Below, in pieces: positions 23,839-34,900 of a stretch of 64,000 nt of DNA; positions within the stretch are counted from its first letter, which is position 1; each line of letters starts with the position of its first letter. The position numbers and the translations under genes are program-made. The notes beneath the pieces are model-generated. The model was not told the DNA's origin and made no database searches. It worked only from the letters and a program-made list of their open reading frames with translations. The DNA comes from Rugalucina vietnamica. Taxonomy: Eukaryota; Mollusca; Bivalvia; Lucinida; Lucinidae. The stretch covers positions 30,079,456 to 30,143,455 of the forward strand of contig OZ024875.1 in NCBI GenBank assembly GCA_964017185.1, read 5' to 3'.

Positions 23839-25661
23839 CGGTCGGGGCATGCGCATTTGGAACACGTGGGAAAAAAAAACAAAAAATGTGGCTGCTCGCT
23901 CCTGGAGCTGCATTGAAACGGCGGCCTGGTTGGCATCTATTTTATTTTATTTTGTACCAGGTGGGGGTTCCACAATCATTTTTTTTAATGCTAGGTGGGT
24001 AGGCAAGCATTTTTTTTATTATGGGTGGTGGGTTTGAATTTTTATTCAAAATTGTGCATGGTGGGGGCTGATTTCTTTTTTTTTTTATTGGTGGTGGGGC
24101 TTGAAAAAAACTGCCGCCCAACCCCCCCATATGGTCAATTCTGGAACGACCCTAAGCTAGGTGTCAACTGTCAGTGATAAAAATAAACTTGGAGATGTTA
24201 ATTTCAGGAAGTTTACAGGAGCATTGTAGTCTGCTGCTTTGATAAAAATCTCAAAATTTATTTTGCTGAGAATTTTATGCACAAAACAAAATGCTGATTG
24301 AAATTTTTTGGAAGGTTAGTGCATGTATAGAATTATTTTTATTTTTTCATTGGTTAATTTGCATATTGTTTCATGTAAAACCAAAATGGCTGCCTGAACA
24401 GCACTTGTAGCCAATTCAGAGACAAAATACTTTAAGTGATAGGTGAGAAAAATAATCAATGATGGTGTTGAGGTCTCAACTCAGAAATCTCAGGCTCGTT
24501 TTCAGATTATTCGAGTCTCATCCTCGGAATAATCTAAAAACTTGCCTGAGATTTCCTTGTCTCGGCTTCAATCCCATCATAGATTCTTTTAATCTCAGGC
24601 AAGTTATCAGATTATTTAAGTCTCATCCGAGGCTCTGCCGAGGATGAGACTTAAATAATCTAAAAATGAGCCTGAGATTTCCTTTTGAGGCCTCAACACC
24701 ATCACTGATTTTTTTTCTCACCCATCACTTTAAAACATTTTAACTTGGAATAGGCTTCATGCTGTTCAGGCAGCCATTTTGTTTTTACATGAAACAATAT
24801 GCAAATTAACCAGTGAAAAAATAAAAAATGATTTTGTATATGCACTAACCTTACAAAAATATTCAACCAGCATTTTGTTTCATGGGTAAAATTCTCAGCA
24901 AAATTAAATTTTGTGATTTTTATCAAAGCAGACTAAAACTGCTCCTGTACACTTCCTGAAATTTACACCTGCATGGTTATTTTTGTCACTGACAGTTGAC
25001 ACCTAGCTTATCACTTTCTTATATGGAAGTACACATAAGGCAGTACATTTCTATTGGCTAACTACAGAAATTATTGGCATTTTAAGACAGCTAAAATTTA
25101 CAAGTACTGAGATAGAAATATCTCGGACAGGCACAAAAAGGGATATGCTTGTCTGATGGGTGAGAAAATAGCTGTTCAGCCCATACAGTGGCTGATTTTT
25201 CTTTACCCATGCTCAGCTTACTGATTTGTACAAACACAAAATTGCTAAATTTTGATCAAAGCGGCTTACCAACATGACAAAAAAAAAAACAATGCTCCGC
25301 CTTTTGGTCTGAGTTTACACCATATTTCAATGCAACTGCCTCAAAATACAGAAATCAGTGTAGCATGGTATACAAGCTAAACGTAACAAATGAAGTAGTA
25401 GCTACTAATTGCCCAGGCCCGTATGTTAGGCAGCCTGATTATGAAAATAAATGAAGACTAGAATGAGTTGGCAAAGACTAACACAGAAATACAATGAAGA
25501 ATATTGAATGTAAGACTAGAGTTAACATGTAGTGGCCTCATAGAATGTAAGCTTGTGATAGATCATGAAAGAAAAATTAACAGAAGCTGCTGCTTCTCAA
25601 TAGAAAAACAAATGAACACACCATCAATAAGCAACCATAACCCCATTTTAATGTTAAAAAT

Positions 25662-25895
25662 GAGCCGACTCATGGGAAAACCAACAATCTGCAAAGGCGA
25701 AACCAAAGGCGCAGATCAGCTTCGCGGTAACCGCGAAGCTGATCAGCGCATTTGTTTTCGCTACTCGGATAGTACAATTCCTCTTCTACTTAAATCTGAA
25801 ATTTCATGCTTCTAGCCCTTTTCTGTGCTAGTACAGCCCGGTTTGCATCGGACCTGTTCGGAAACCACATTGTTGGTTTTCCCACGAGGCGGCTC
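25662..25895 (-). mobile_element. GAGCC-family hairpin element, complete (TSD AAAT)
   Basis: 234 bp with TSD AAAT at 25658-25661 and 25896-25899. Hairpin centre TTCGCGGTAACCGCGAA is perfectly paired. Confidence 0.9.
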
Positions 25896-26151
25896 AAATT
25901 GTAATGACTGTGACATAGTGCATGTAGCACCAGTGATAGACATTTTAAGTAGGAGAGCTTGTTAATGAAAATAAACATTTTATAATGTGGATTTAACAAT
26001 AATGCCTGCTAAATCGAAACAGCAGCAGTTGTTGCATACAACTTTAATAATAGTAATTTAAAAACTGTCTTCTGGGTTAAAGTCCAGTTCCGACTCAAGC
26101 TAGGTTGTACAACCAAAGAAAGTGGCTTGGAGCTTGAAGTTTTCTACATAT

Positions 26152-26386
26152 GAGCCGCGACGCAAGAAAACCGGTTTTCGGGGTTTCCGACCAGGTCCGA
26201 CACAAACCGGCCTGTACAAGCTCAGGAAAGAGCTAGAAGCTTGAAATTTCGGATTTAAGTAGAAGAGGAATTGTACTATCCGAGTAGCGAAAACAAAGGC
26301 ACTGATCAGCTTCGCGGTTACCGCGAAGCTGATCTGCGCCTTTGTTTTCGCCTAGGCAAAAATCCGGTTTTCTCATGATGCGGCTC
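26152..26386 (+). mobile_element. GAGCC-family hairpin element, complete (TSD ATAT)
   Basis: 235 bp, TSD ATAT at 26148-26151 and 26387-26390. The left end is the GCGACGCAAGAAAACCGG subtype. Preceded by a degenerate fragment of the same family at about 26080-26140. Confidence 0.88.
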
Positions 26387-26399
26387 ATATGTATATAGG

Positions 26400-26975
26400 T
26401 AGAAGAGAAGTAGTGTATAAGAAAAAAAATATGCACTAGGCAGCATTTCTCATGACACAGCTCATATAATACATATTAAATTTCACACTGTTTTTTATAT
26501 AAAAAATATGTAATTTTTACACTTAAAAAAGTTGACAAACAATAGCACAACAATGTATTACAATAAAAATTAGAAGCCAAATAGCTATATATTGACACAC
26601 AACCATAGAAAGATGCCCTCCTCTGAATTCTAGAAACAAACAATATAAAAAATTGAATGACATACTTTATGAAAACAAAATGAACAGTGCCAAGAAATTA
26701 GGCATTTACATGTAGGAAGTTTGAGAAAGCAATAATCTCATGGATTTAAAATCTGTTAAGTCTTGAGCAAAGCCATGAGTATTTTCCACCTTTCTCGATG
26801 TTATGGTAATAATTTCTGAAGTATAGGTATATCAAGATTTAAAACATTGACGGACAAGTGGACACAACTTGTTCAATATGATAAACATTATCTTTTGTGC
26901 ATGAAATGTGATAAGTGAATAGAGAGCTGCGAACGAATGCAATATTCAATCCTGTAAAAATATTAGTTAACATCA
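26400..26975. other. No feature seen (intergenic)
   Basis: AT-rich, no supported gene or element. Confidence 0.35.
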
Positions 26976-26979
26976 ATAA

Positions 26980-28009
26980 TTTACGAGGGTTGGGATTTAA
27001 GTTCGTAGACTTTGGCTACTAATTGAATATTACAGGATTTATCCAATATTTGATGCATTAATGTAAAGAAACAAAGTCTCCTTGTTTCGTGTGTACAATA
27101 TTTTTCAGGACATCTTGCGCAGTTCTCATAAAATGGTCTCCATAGCAACCTAGGTTTCGCTACCCGGGGCACGTCAAATTTTTAACAATTCTGAAGTTAT
27201 GTGGCGTTGAAGAACACACCAATAATTATCATATTGTAAACCAAAACTTGAGCTAAATCAGTTTAAGGCATTGTAGTGTCAAGTTGTTATCTCAGTTTAA
27301 ATTTTTAAGCATTATGTGGACGACTTGGTTTGTTATTGGAGAAAATGTATGGCCAGTCGCGCTGCTTGGAAAAGAAAAATGGCGTTAACAGGCAACGTCA
27401 AAACAACAGCATTGATCAAATCTTATGTTTGATTAGCCAAAATACCCACAGAAACATTCAAAATAATAAGGATGATGTGTTGTACAGTTGTGCAGTGGTA
27501 TTTAAATGGTATGTAAGATTTCAGATGGACGTTCTTGAGTTTTAACGATGAGAAATGCACTCGTCTACAATTAGTCTTCAAATGCTACGGCCAGCATTCT
27601 TGATTTAAAACACTGCTATGCATGATACCCAGAGAAATTTATGTATAAGAACTATATCTGATGATCGCAGTATTTCCACAATAATATTAAGAAATCCCTG
27701 AAGGAAATCTTGCAAATAAGTAAAGGTATGGCTTGTTGCTTGGTTCCAAACAAGGCGTTTTAATGCTGACACTTATTGAAATTTGACGTAGTTTTGACGT
27801 CAGAATTTCCACGACGTGCCCCGGGTGATGAAAGGTCACTGTGTTTAATTATTTGTTGTGCGAATACCATTTTGAGTAGAACAATGCTTTATGCCTTATA
27901 TGATAAGTAAAAGAATGTATTTTCAGATTATAGCATTTCAATTTGTGCGTGACAGACATCTGATCTTTTACAAAGAAAGTCTACGAACTTAAATCCCAAC
28001 CCACGTAAA
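26980..28009. mobile_element. Inverted-repeat transposon, 1,030 bp
   Basis: TTTACG followed by GGGTTGGGATTTAAGTTCGT and AGACTTT at the left matches the complement at the right end (27976-28009) over about 34 bp. Internal GCCCCGGG motifs also recur inverted (about 27163 and 27818). No transposase ORF; no clear TSD. Confidence 0.78.
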
Positions 28010-28389
28010 CTCTAAACAAACACAACCAATTATATAAATATATTTATGCCTTTCCAGCTTCTCTTGAAACAGCCTGCAACTTTCTAAATCTCAAGTTGCA
28101 TGCTCCATTCTCTTAAAAGCCGGCTTTGGGTAAGGCATTGTTGAAAACACACAAAAGCATTTTTCGGCAAGATAGTTTGTATTTCAAAAGGAGCTGGGGT
28201 TCTGTAGAATTGACACATGGCTCTAGAAACAAAATCTCAGAAAACAGTAACTCTCGTGTTCTGGGTAATTCTGCATACCAGTACTTTTATCTGTTGATTT
28301 TTTTCAAAACCAAATTCTTTTAAGTTAACATATTTGGGATACAAACATGCAGAATGTCAAACACTTTGTATCCAGATCAAGCAGGCTCC

Positions 28390-28565
28390 AAGGTTATAAA
28401 CTTATGTTTTCACCCGTGGACTATTTAGCATGTTATTTAAACTGTATCAATAATAACCAAAATTAGTAGGAATTTCAGGTTCCAGTTTTTGATCTGGCTG
28501 ATGCATGTTTAACTGCAAACAACTGTTGGCATTTTAAGCAGGATAAATTTCATGCTCAGCACAGT
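28390..28565. mobile_element. Diverged foldback fragment related to 33013-33248
   Basis: Shares AAGGTTATAAACTT, TGTTGGCATTTTAA and TTTCATGCTCAGC with the better preserved copy at 33 kb. Lies just 3' of the F-box/WD40 gene. Confidence 0.5.
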
Positions 28566-28609
28566 TTAGAATGAAAATCTTAGGGCCGTGTACTGATCCA
28601 AACAGCTCA

Positions 28610-28740
28610 CAAAGGATTTCAGCAGGCATCATCAGCAGACAAAAAGCCTTCACGAGCTGCAGTCCCATATTTTCACCATCTTGTCGTATAATCCAGACCC
28701 TATGTCTGAGGAGGATGATTTGTAGACATGCTACCACGTC
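28610..28740 (-). pseudogene. Degenerate partial copy of the terminal WD40 exon
   Basis: Immediately 3' of the stop, a diverged copy of the second half of the terminal exon and its 3' flank recurs: GGTCTGGATTATACGACAAG, then GGGACTGCAGCTCGTG, then the TCTGCTGATGATG flank. It carries frame-breaking changes (an in-frame TAG after CAGACA), so it is non-coding and probably sits in the 3' UTR. Confidence 0.75.
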
Positions 28741-28774
28741 AGGTTTTCAACAGACACCATCAGCAGATGGAAAG

Positions 28775-28918
28775 CTAACACGAGCTGAAGTCCCACAGTT
28801 TCACCGTCTTGTCGTATGACCCAGATACTATGATGAAGTCATTGAACTGTAAACATGTTACCCCATCTGTGTGGTTGCGTAGTGTTACCAGTCTCTTTCC
28901 TGTGTCGAGATTCCAAAC
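28775..28918 (-). CDS. F-box/WD40 gene, terminal coding exon (blade 7)
   Basis: Acceptor CTTCACAG. Encodes VWNLDTGKRLVTLRNHTDGV through IIVSGSYDKTVKLWDFSSC, ending at TAG (28777-28775). This closes the seven-bladed propeller. The preceding intron is 3.6 kb and holds the hairpin-ended element at 30012-31681. Confidence 0.92.
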   Translation of the reverse strand, partial: VWNLDTGKRLVTLRNHTDGVTCLQFNDFIIVSGSYDKTVKLWDFSSC

Positions 28919-31900
28919 CTGTGAAGTACAGAATGTTGGGTAGTTTTAGCACTTTCAGAACCCCTTTAGGGCACAATCAATATTTTATCAGTGTCTATAC
29001 TGTTTATTATTGTGTTCAACAATATAGGGATCAAACAGTTTTCTATGCATAAATATCTGCTGGGCCCCGAGGGAGGTATTGAAACTCAAGCCTGAAAGGT
29101 TAGGGTTTCAATCCTCCCGAGGCGCCCAGCAGACGTAAATGCATCTGCCATCAGAAGGAACATTTGAACATTGTTCTTGCATTATACAACTATTTCATGC
29201 AAAAATTTGGAGAAATTGTCCAGATTTTGGAAAAATTCAAGAACCTAAAATGGCACGGGAAAAATGACAGCTAATGACATTTTAAAAATGCTGCTTTCGA
29301 GGGGAACTTAACGTCATCATGATGTCACAATATCACGTTAAATGCATGTTGTGGATTGATGTCAAGTTTTGCGCGAGGTCCTGTAACAAGCATAAGTAAA
29401 AGCCATGTATTGACAGCACATGCTCACGAGAATTGTCATATTAATACATGGCTTTCTTTTCAGTAATATATGGCTATTAATATCGTGTGACACAGGTATT
29501 GATGCAATAATGCTCATTAGAACATAGCTGTTTGAAGCCGTTTTCAATTAGGTTGTAAGCTGTGTTCAAACAGCAAAACCCATTTTCAAATCATGAAATT
29601 CTCGTGCTGTTTGAACATGGGTTTTGGCCAACATCACTGTCAATACTACATGACGTCACTGTGTTCCGTAGAAACAAAATGGCCGATGTTAAAGAAGCTC
29701 TGCTGTTTTTCGGTGAGTTTTTATGATGTTAATGTTATTTTCAAGAGATTTTAAGTGAATTAGTGTGAAAATGCCAGAATAGTGATCAAACAGGTTTTGT
29801 TTCAGTATTCAAGCATTCGATGGATTACTTGGGAGTTGAACACGTGGCCTTCTGCCTTCTGTTCAAACACCTTCCTCGTGATCTATCGAATGCTGTGAAT
29901 ACTGAAAACCATGGTCGATCCCCATATTGTCCCCTATAATACAGTGATTTTTCAAAATTACCTGAACATTTTCTGAGTCCTTGTATATAGAGCTTTTACA
30001 TTTAGAGCATAACCAGAGGACCAATGGTCCTGTAAACGCTCACCTGAGATCTGCTTCATATACCAATAAACGAACGTCACCCAATAAACATACTTGAATA
30101 TTATGGTATTTAACCCCAGTGCAGGGGCAGATGAAGCCCTTGGACCATTTTCTTTTTTCAGAATAATCAATATTCTGTCCATTTGCCAATTTCCTGCTGA
30201 TTTTCCCCTTCAAATAACATTTTAAAAGCAGATGAGCCCCTGGGGTCCATTTTTTTTCAGAATCATTAAATTTCAGTCCTACTGCCCATTTCCTGCAAGA
30301 CTTTCACTTAAAATGACATTTTAAAAGTTTTCCCCATTCAAATGCATTGACAACCTATGTTGACCTTGCCATAAAATAGGTCAAGGTCACCACAGGGTCA
30401 TGTTTTATATATACGTTGTAGTACTTGAGTCATCCATACTTCATGCAAAGTTTCATTGAAATCGGTTCACCAGTTCTGGAGAAGAAGATATTTTAAGGGT
30501 TTTTACCATATATGGGCATGGCAGCCATCTTGGTCATGTGACCTGGATTATTTATATACACATTGGTTCCCACTTCCTATAGATGCTTCATATAAAATTT
30601 GGCTTTGATTGGCCAAAATGTTTCAGAGAAAAAAAATCTTTGAAAAGTGTGTATGGATGACAGACCGGCCAAGGTCAAGAAGATGACCTTGACCTAAATA
30701 AATCATATACCTTCATCTAATCCATTAGTTGTTTGCATCTACCACTTTTCAGATCTCAGGCTGCAACAGTTTTCAAAAAAATAGCTAATTTCCACTTTTC
30801 CCATTATAAGTCTATGGAAACTTAAAGTTACCATAGCAACCAGAGTTCTTATCCGACTGGAATAAAAAACATAAATTATGTAGAGGCTACTGTCAGGAAC
30901 ATGTATACAAAGTACAGGATTCATCCACTTGACAGTTTCTGAGGAGAAGATTTTTGAATGTTTTTTTCAAAATTTTGCCCTTTAGTGGGCCCCAGCAACC
31001 AATCAAAATAAAGGATTAGGACAAAATTCGCAAGAAACATCAAACACTACTCAATAAACATTTCTGCAAAAACAAAATTCTAATGTCTGCAATTTTAGCA
31101 GAAAAATAGCCGATTTCCACTTTTCCCATTATAAGTCTATGGAAACTATGTTGCCATAGCAACCAGAGTTCTTATCCGCCTGGAACAAAAAACATAAATT
31201 ATGTAGAGGCCACTGTCAGGAACATGTATACAAAGTATAGGCTTCATCCCCTTGACAGTTTCTGAGAAGAAGATTTTTGAATGTTTTTCAAAATTTTGCC
31301 CTATATGGGGCCCCTGCAACCAATCAAAATGAAGGATTAGGACAAAAGTCACATGAAACGTAGAGGACTACTTAATAAACATTTCTGCAAAAACAAGACA
31401 GCAAAAACTGGCAATTTTCACTTTTTTCCATTATAAGTCTATGGGAAGCATAAGTTGCCATAGCAATCACAGTCCTTATCCGATCAAAACAAAAAACATA
31501 ATTATTCTTTCCCCCTACCTGTAGATGGTGTATGTGTAATATGAGAACAATCGGCCCAGCGGTTTCAGAGAAGAAGATCTTTGAAATTGTGGACGACGAC
31601 GGACGGACGACGGACAGACGCCGGAGCATGGGTATACTATAAGCTCATCTATGAGCCTGAGCCTCGGCTCAGGTGAGCTAATAAATATCTTTATTCTGTA
31701 CCATCTATGGTTATCTTCCTTCAAATCTATCATGTTCTCATAGTCACTTGTATGAATGCCCCAGAACTTTAGGTTACAGTCCAACAAAAATATAATTACC
31801 TTAATCATTTTGTCATCTGCAGCACTAACCGGTCTCTAGTTATCAGGTAGGCACCTATCAACACCAGTATGACCTTCAGCTGCCTTCCAGTCTATCATGT

Positions 31901-34900
31901 TTACATAGTCACCGGTATGAATGAGCAAGAACTTTAGATTACAGTCTATAAAATGAAGTAATTACCTTGATTGTCTTGTCGTCTGCAGCACTAACCAGTC
32001 TCCAGTTATCTGCCTGTAGGCACCTAACAACACCAGTATGACCTTCAGCTGCCTTCCAGTCTATCATGTTTACACAGTCACCAGTAATGTGCCAGAACTT
32101 TAGATATCAGTCCATAAAATGAAGTAATTACCTTGATTGTCTTGTCGTCTGCAGCACTAACCAGTCTCCAGTTATCTGCCTGTAGGCACCTGACGACACA
32201 AGTATGACCTTCAGCTGCCTTCCAGTCTATCATGTTTACACAGTCACCAGTAATGTGCCAGAACTTTAGATATCAGTCCGTAAAATAAAGTAATTACCTT
32301 GATTGTCTTGTCGTCTGCAGCACTAACCTGCTAACCAGTCTCCAGTTATCTGCCTGTAGGCACCTAACAACACCAGTATGACCTTCAGCTGCCTTCCAGT
32401 CTATCATGTTAACACAGTCACCAGTAATGTGCCAGAACTTTCAATTACAGTCCATAAAATGAAGTAATTACCTTGATTGTCTTGTCGTCTGCAGCACTAA
32501 CCAGTCTCCAGTTATCTGCCTGTAGGCACCTGACGACACCAGTATGACCTTCAGCAGCCTTCCAGTCTATTGTATTCACACATTCACCCGTATGAATATC
32601 CCAAAACTTTAGGTTGCAGTCCAGAGAACCACTGACAATCCGCATTGCATCAAACTGCAGACAAGTTACGGCATCCTGGTGACCACACAGGGTACGCATA
32701 CAAGCACCTTCGTAGTTCCATACCTGGTGGAGGGGGTGGGAAGAAAATATCAGAAATAGATATCATTGACATCTGATCACAAATAAACAATATAATTTGC
32801 CTATTTTCCATAACTATGTTGTAGATTTAACAAATTTTCTTGTACAAGAAGTTCCAAAGCATTTCTGCTGTGTTTTTTCTTGTTCGTCTGTGTTGTGCTT
32901 GGTCAAATCTGGGAGGATTGCTACCCACTGGGAAAGGTCAAGTCATCTTTATCTTCCTGAGTGATGTTACAATTTGGTGTTCCTGTATTGTCATTTCTTT
33001 CCAACCTGGCTCTGAGGTTATAAAACTTTTTTTCATGCTCAACTCAGCTGAGCATGAAATTAAAACTGCTCATGGCTACCGAAATAACAAAAATTGGTTG
33101 AAATTTCAGGTTAAGTATATTGTCAAAGCCTGTAATTTATCCTGCTAATAAATGTTAAAATGCCAATAATTGTTGGCATTTTAACATTTTATGAGCAGGA
33201 AAATTTAGTCTCTGCTGAGCTGAGCATGAAAAATTTTATATAACCTCGGGGCCTAGTGTTTGGGTTGGGATTTTAAATTTAATTGATCAATTACTAGTCC
33301 TTCTAGGCTTACTTTTTATATTCTAATTACTGAAATGAAGAATTGTACAGATTCTGGACCATGAAATGACTTTGTAAGGTCAAAAGTCATGATTCTGAAC
33401 TTTCGCATAGGCAAATTACATGTATTGTAGAATTCCAGGAAGGCATGCTTTTTTCCAGATTTGCTTGGTTCTTGCAGTCTATACCCTTATGATACTGATG
33501 AAGAAATCTTGAACAACAAAAAATTTCAGAAGCTACCGACAATCATAAAGTTGCAAAACATACCTTAATGGTTTTGTCACATGAGCCAGAGACGACCTTT
33601 GTGTCATTGAAGTGAACACATAATACAGCAGCCTGATGACCTCTGAAATTATATAACATAACTGAGCCGCCTCATGGGAAAACCAACAATGTGGTTTCCA
33701 AACAGGTCTGACACAAACCCGCCTGTACAGCTTCAGAGGCAGGCTAGAAGCTTGAAATTTTGGAGTTAAGTAGGGGAGGAATTGTACTATCCGAGTAGCG
33801 AAAACAAAGGCGCTGATCAGCTTCGCAGTTACTGCGAAGCTGATCTGCGCCTTTGTTTTCGCATATGCAGATTGTTGGTTTTCCCATGCGGCGGCTCTTA
33901 TAACAGTGTTAACACTTGATTAAAATAATATTCATTAAAATCCAAGCAAAATAAACATGACATATAAATACATACAGTGTAAATGAGGATCTGAACGAAA
34001 GCCTATGGATTATGGTGTTCTTTTTCTATTTTCTCATTGTAGCACTTAGCTACCGTAGCTAATTATCTATCCGGGGAATAAATGTAGGTGCATGTTAGGA
34101 AAGTATAAATGAGGCATCCCTAGCAGATACCATGAATTTGTGTCGAAGAAAAAAAAATGAACTTAAAAATGTTATCATTTTTAACAGCAGTAAAATCACT
34201 GCATATAGTACAGGTATGTTATCATTACACATACCTCAGTGTGAGTTTACATCGTCCAGAATTAATATCCCAGATTTTGAGAGTTTTGTCGTACGAGCCG
34301 CTCACAACCTTTTGATCATCAACCTGGCAACAAACACATAAAATTTAAAACACATAAAACACAACCTTATTTTGTTAAAAACATGCTGTTACAGCTGCTA
34401 AGAATTTAAGTTTTCATTTGGCTAGTCATAGTTACTTTACAAGCTATATCAGACCAGCTTACCTGTAAGCACCTAACAGTATCAGAGTGACCAGTCATAG
34501 TTACTTCACAAGCTATACTAGACCAGCTTACCTGTAAGCACCTAACAGTATCAGAGTGGCCAGTTACAGTTACTTTACAAGCTATACCAGACCAGCTTAC
34601 CTGTATGCACCTAACAGTATCAGAGTGACCAGTCATAGTTACTTTACAAGCTATATCAGACCAGCTTACCTGTAAACACCTAACAGTATCAGAGTGGCCA
34701 GTCACAGTTACTTCACAAGCTTACCTGTAAGCATCTAACAGTATCAGAGTGGTCAGTCATAGTTACTTTACAAGCTAAACCAGACCAGCTTACCTGTATG
34801 CACCTAACAGTATCAGAGTGGCCAGTTACAGTTACTTTACAAGCTATACCAGACCAGCTTACCTGTATGCACCTAACAGTATCAGAGTGGCCAGTCACAG

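Larger units (their letters stand above)
20161..24152. mobile_element. Harbinger-like transposon, 3,992 bp, TSD TAA, inserted in a foldback arm
   Basis: Ends GGGCCGTTCCAGAATTAACC and (reverse) GGGTCGTTCCAGAATTGACC are followed on both sides by ATATGGGGGG and GGGCGGCAG. TAA flanks both ends (20158-20160, 24153-24155), and the opposite foldback arm supplies the unoccupied sequence. A 3-bp TSD with GGG-starting ends fits PIF/Harbinger. No transposase ORF; the interior is CpG-richer at 20400-20680 and holds CT microsatellites. Confidence 0.78.
19985..25185. mobile_element. Foldback element with long inverted arms, left arm split by a 4-kb insertion
   Basis: Left arm 19985-20160 plus 24153-24455 is the inverted complement of right arm 24715-25185. 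Shared blocks include CTTGTCTGATGGGTGAGAA, GTCTGAGATATTTCTGTCTC, GTGTCAACTGTCAGTGA and CCAAAATGGCTGCCTGAACA. The centre (24455-24715) has further inverted blocks around CTCATCCGAGGCTCTGCCGA. No coding capacity seen. Confidence 0.82.
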
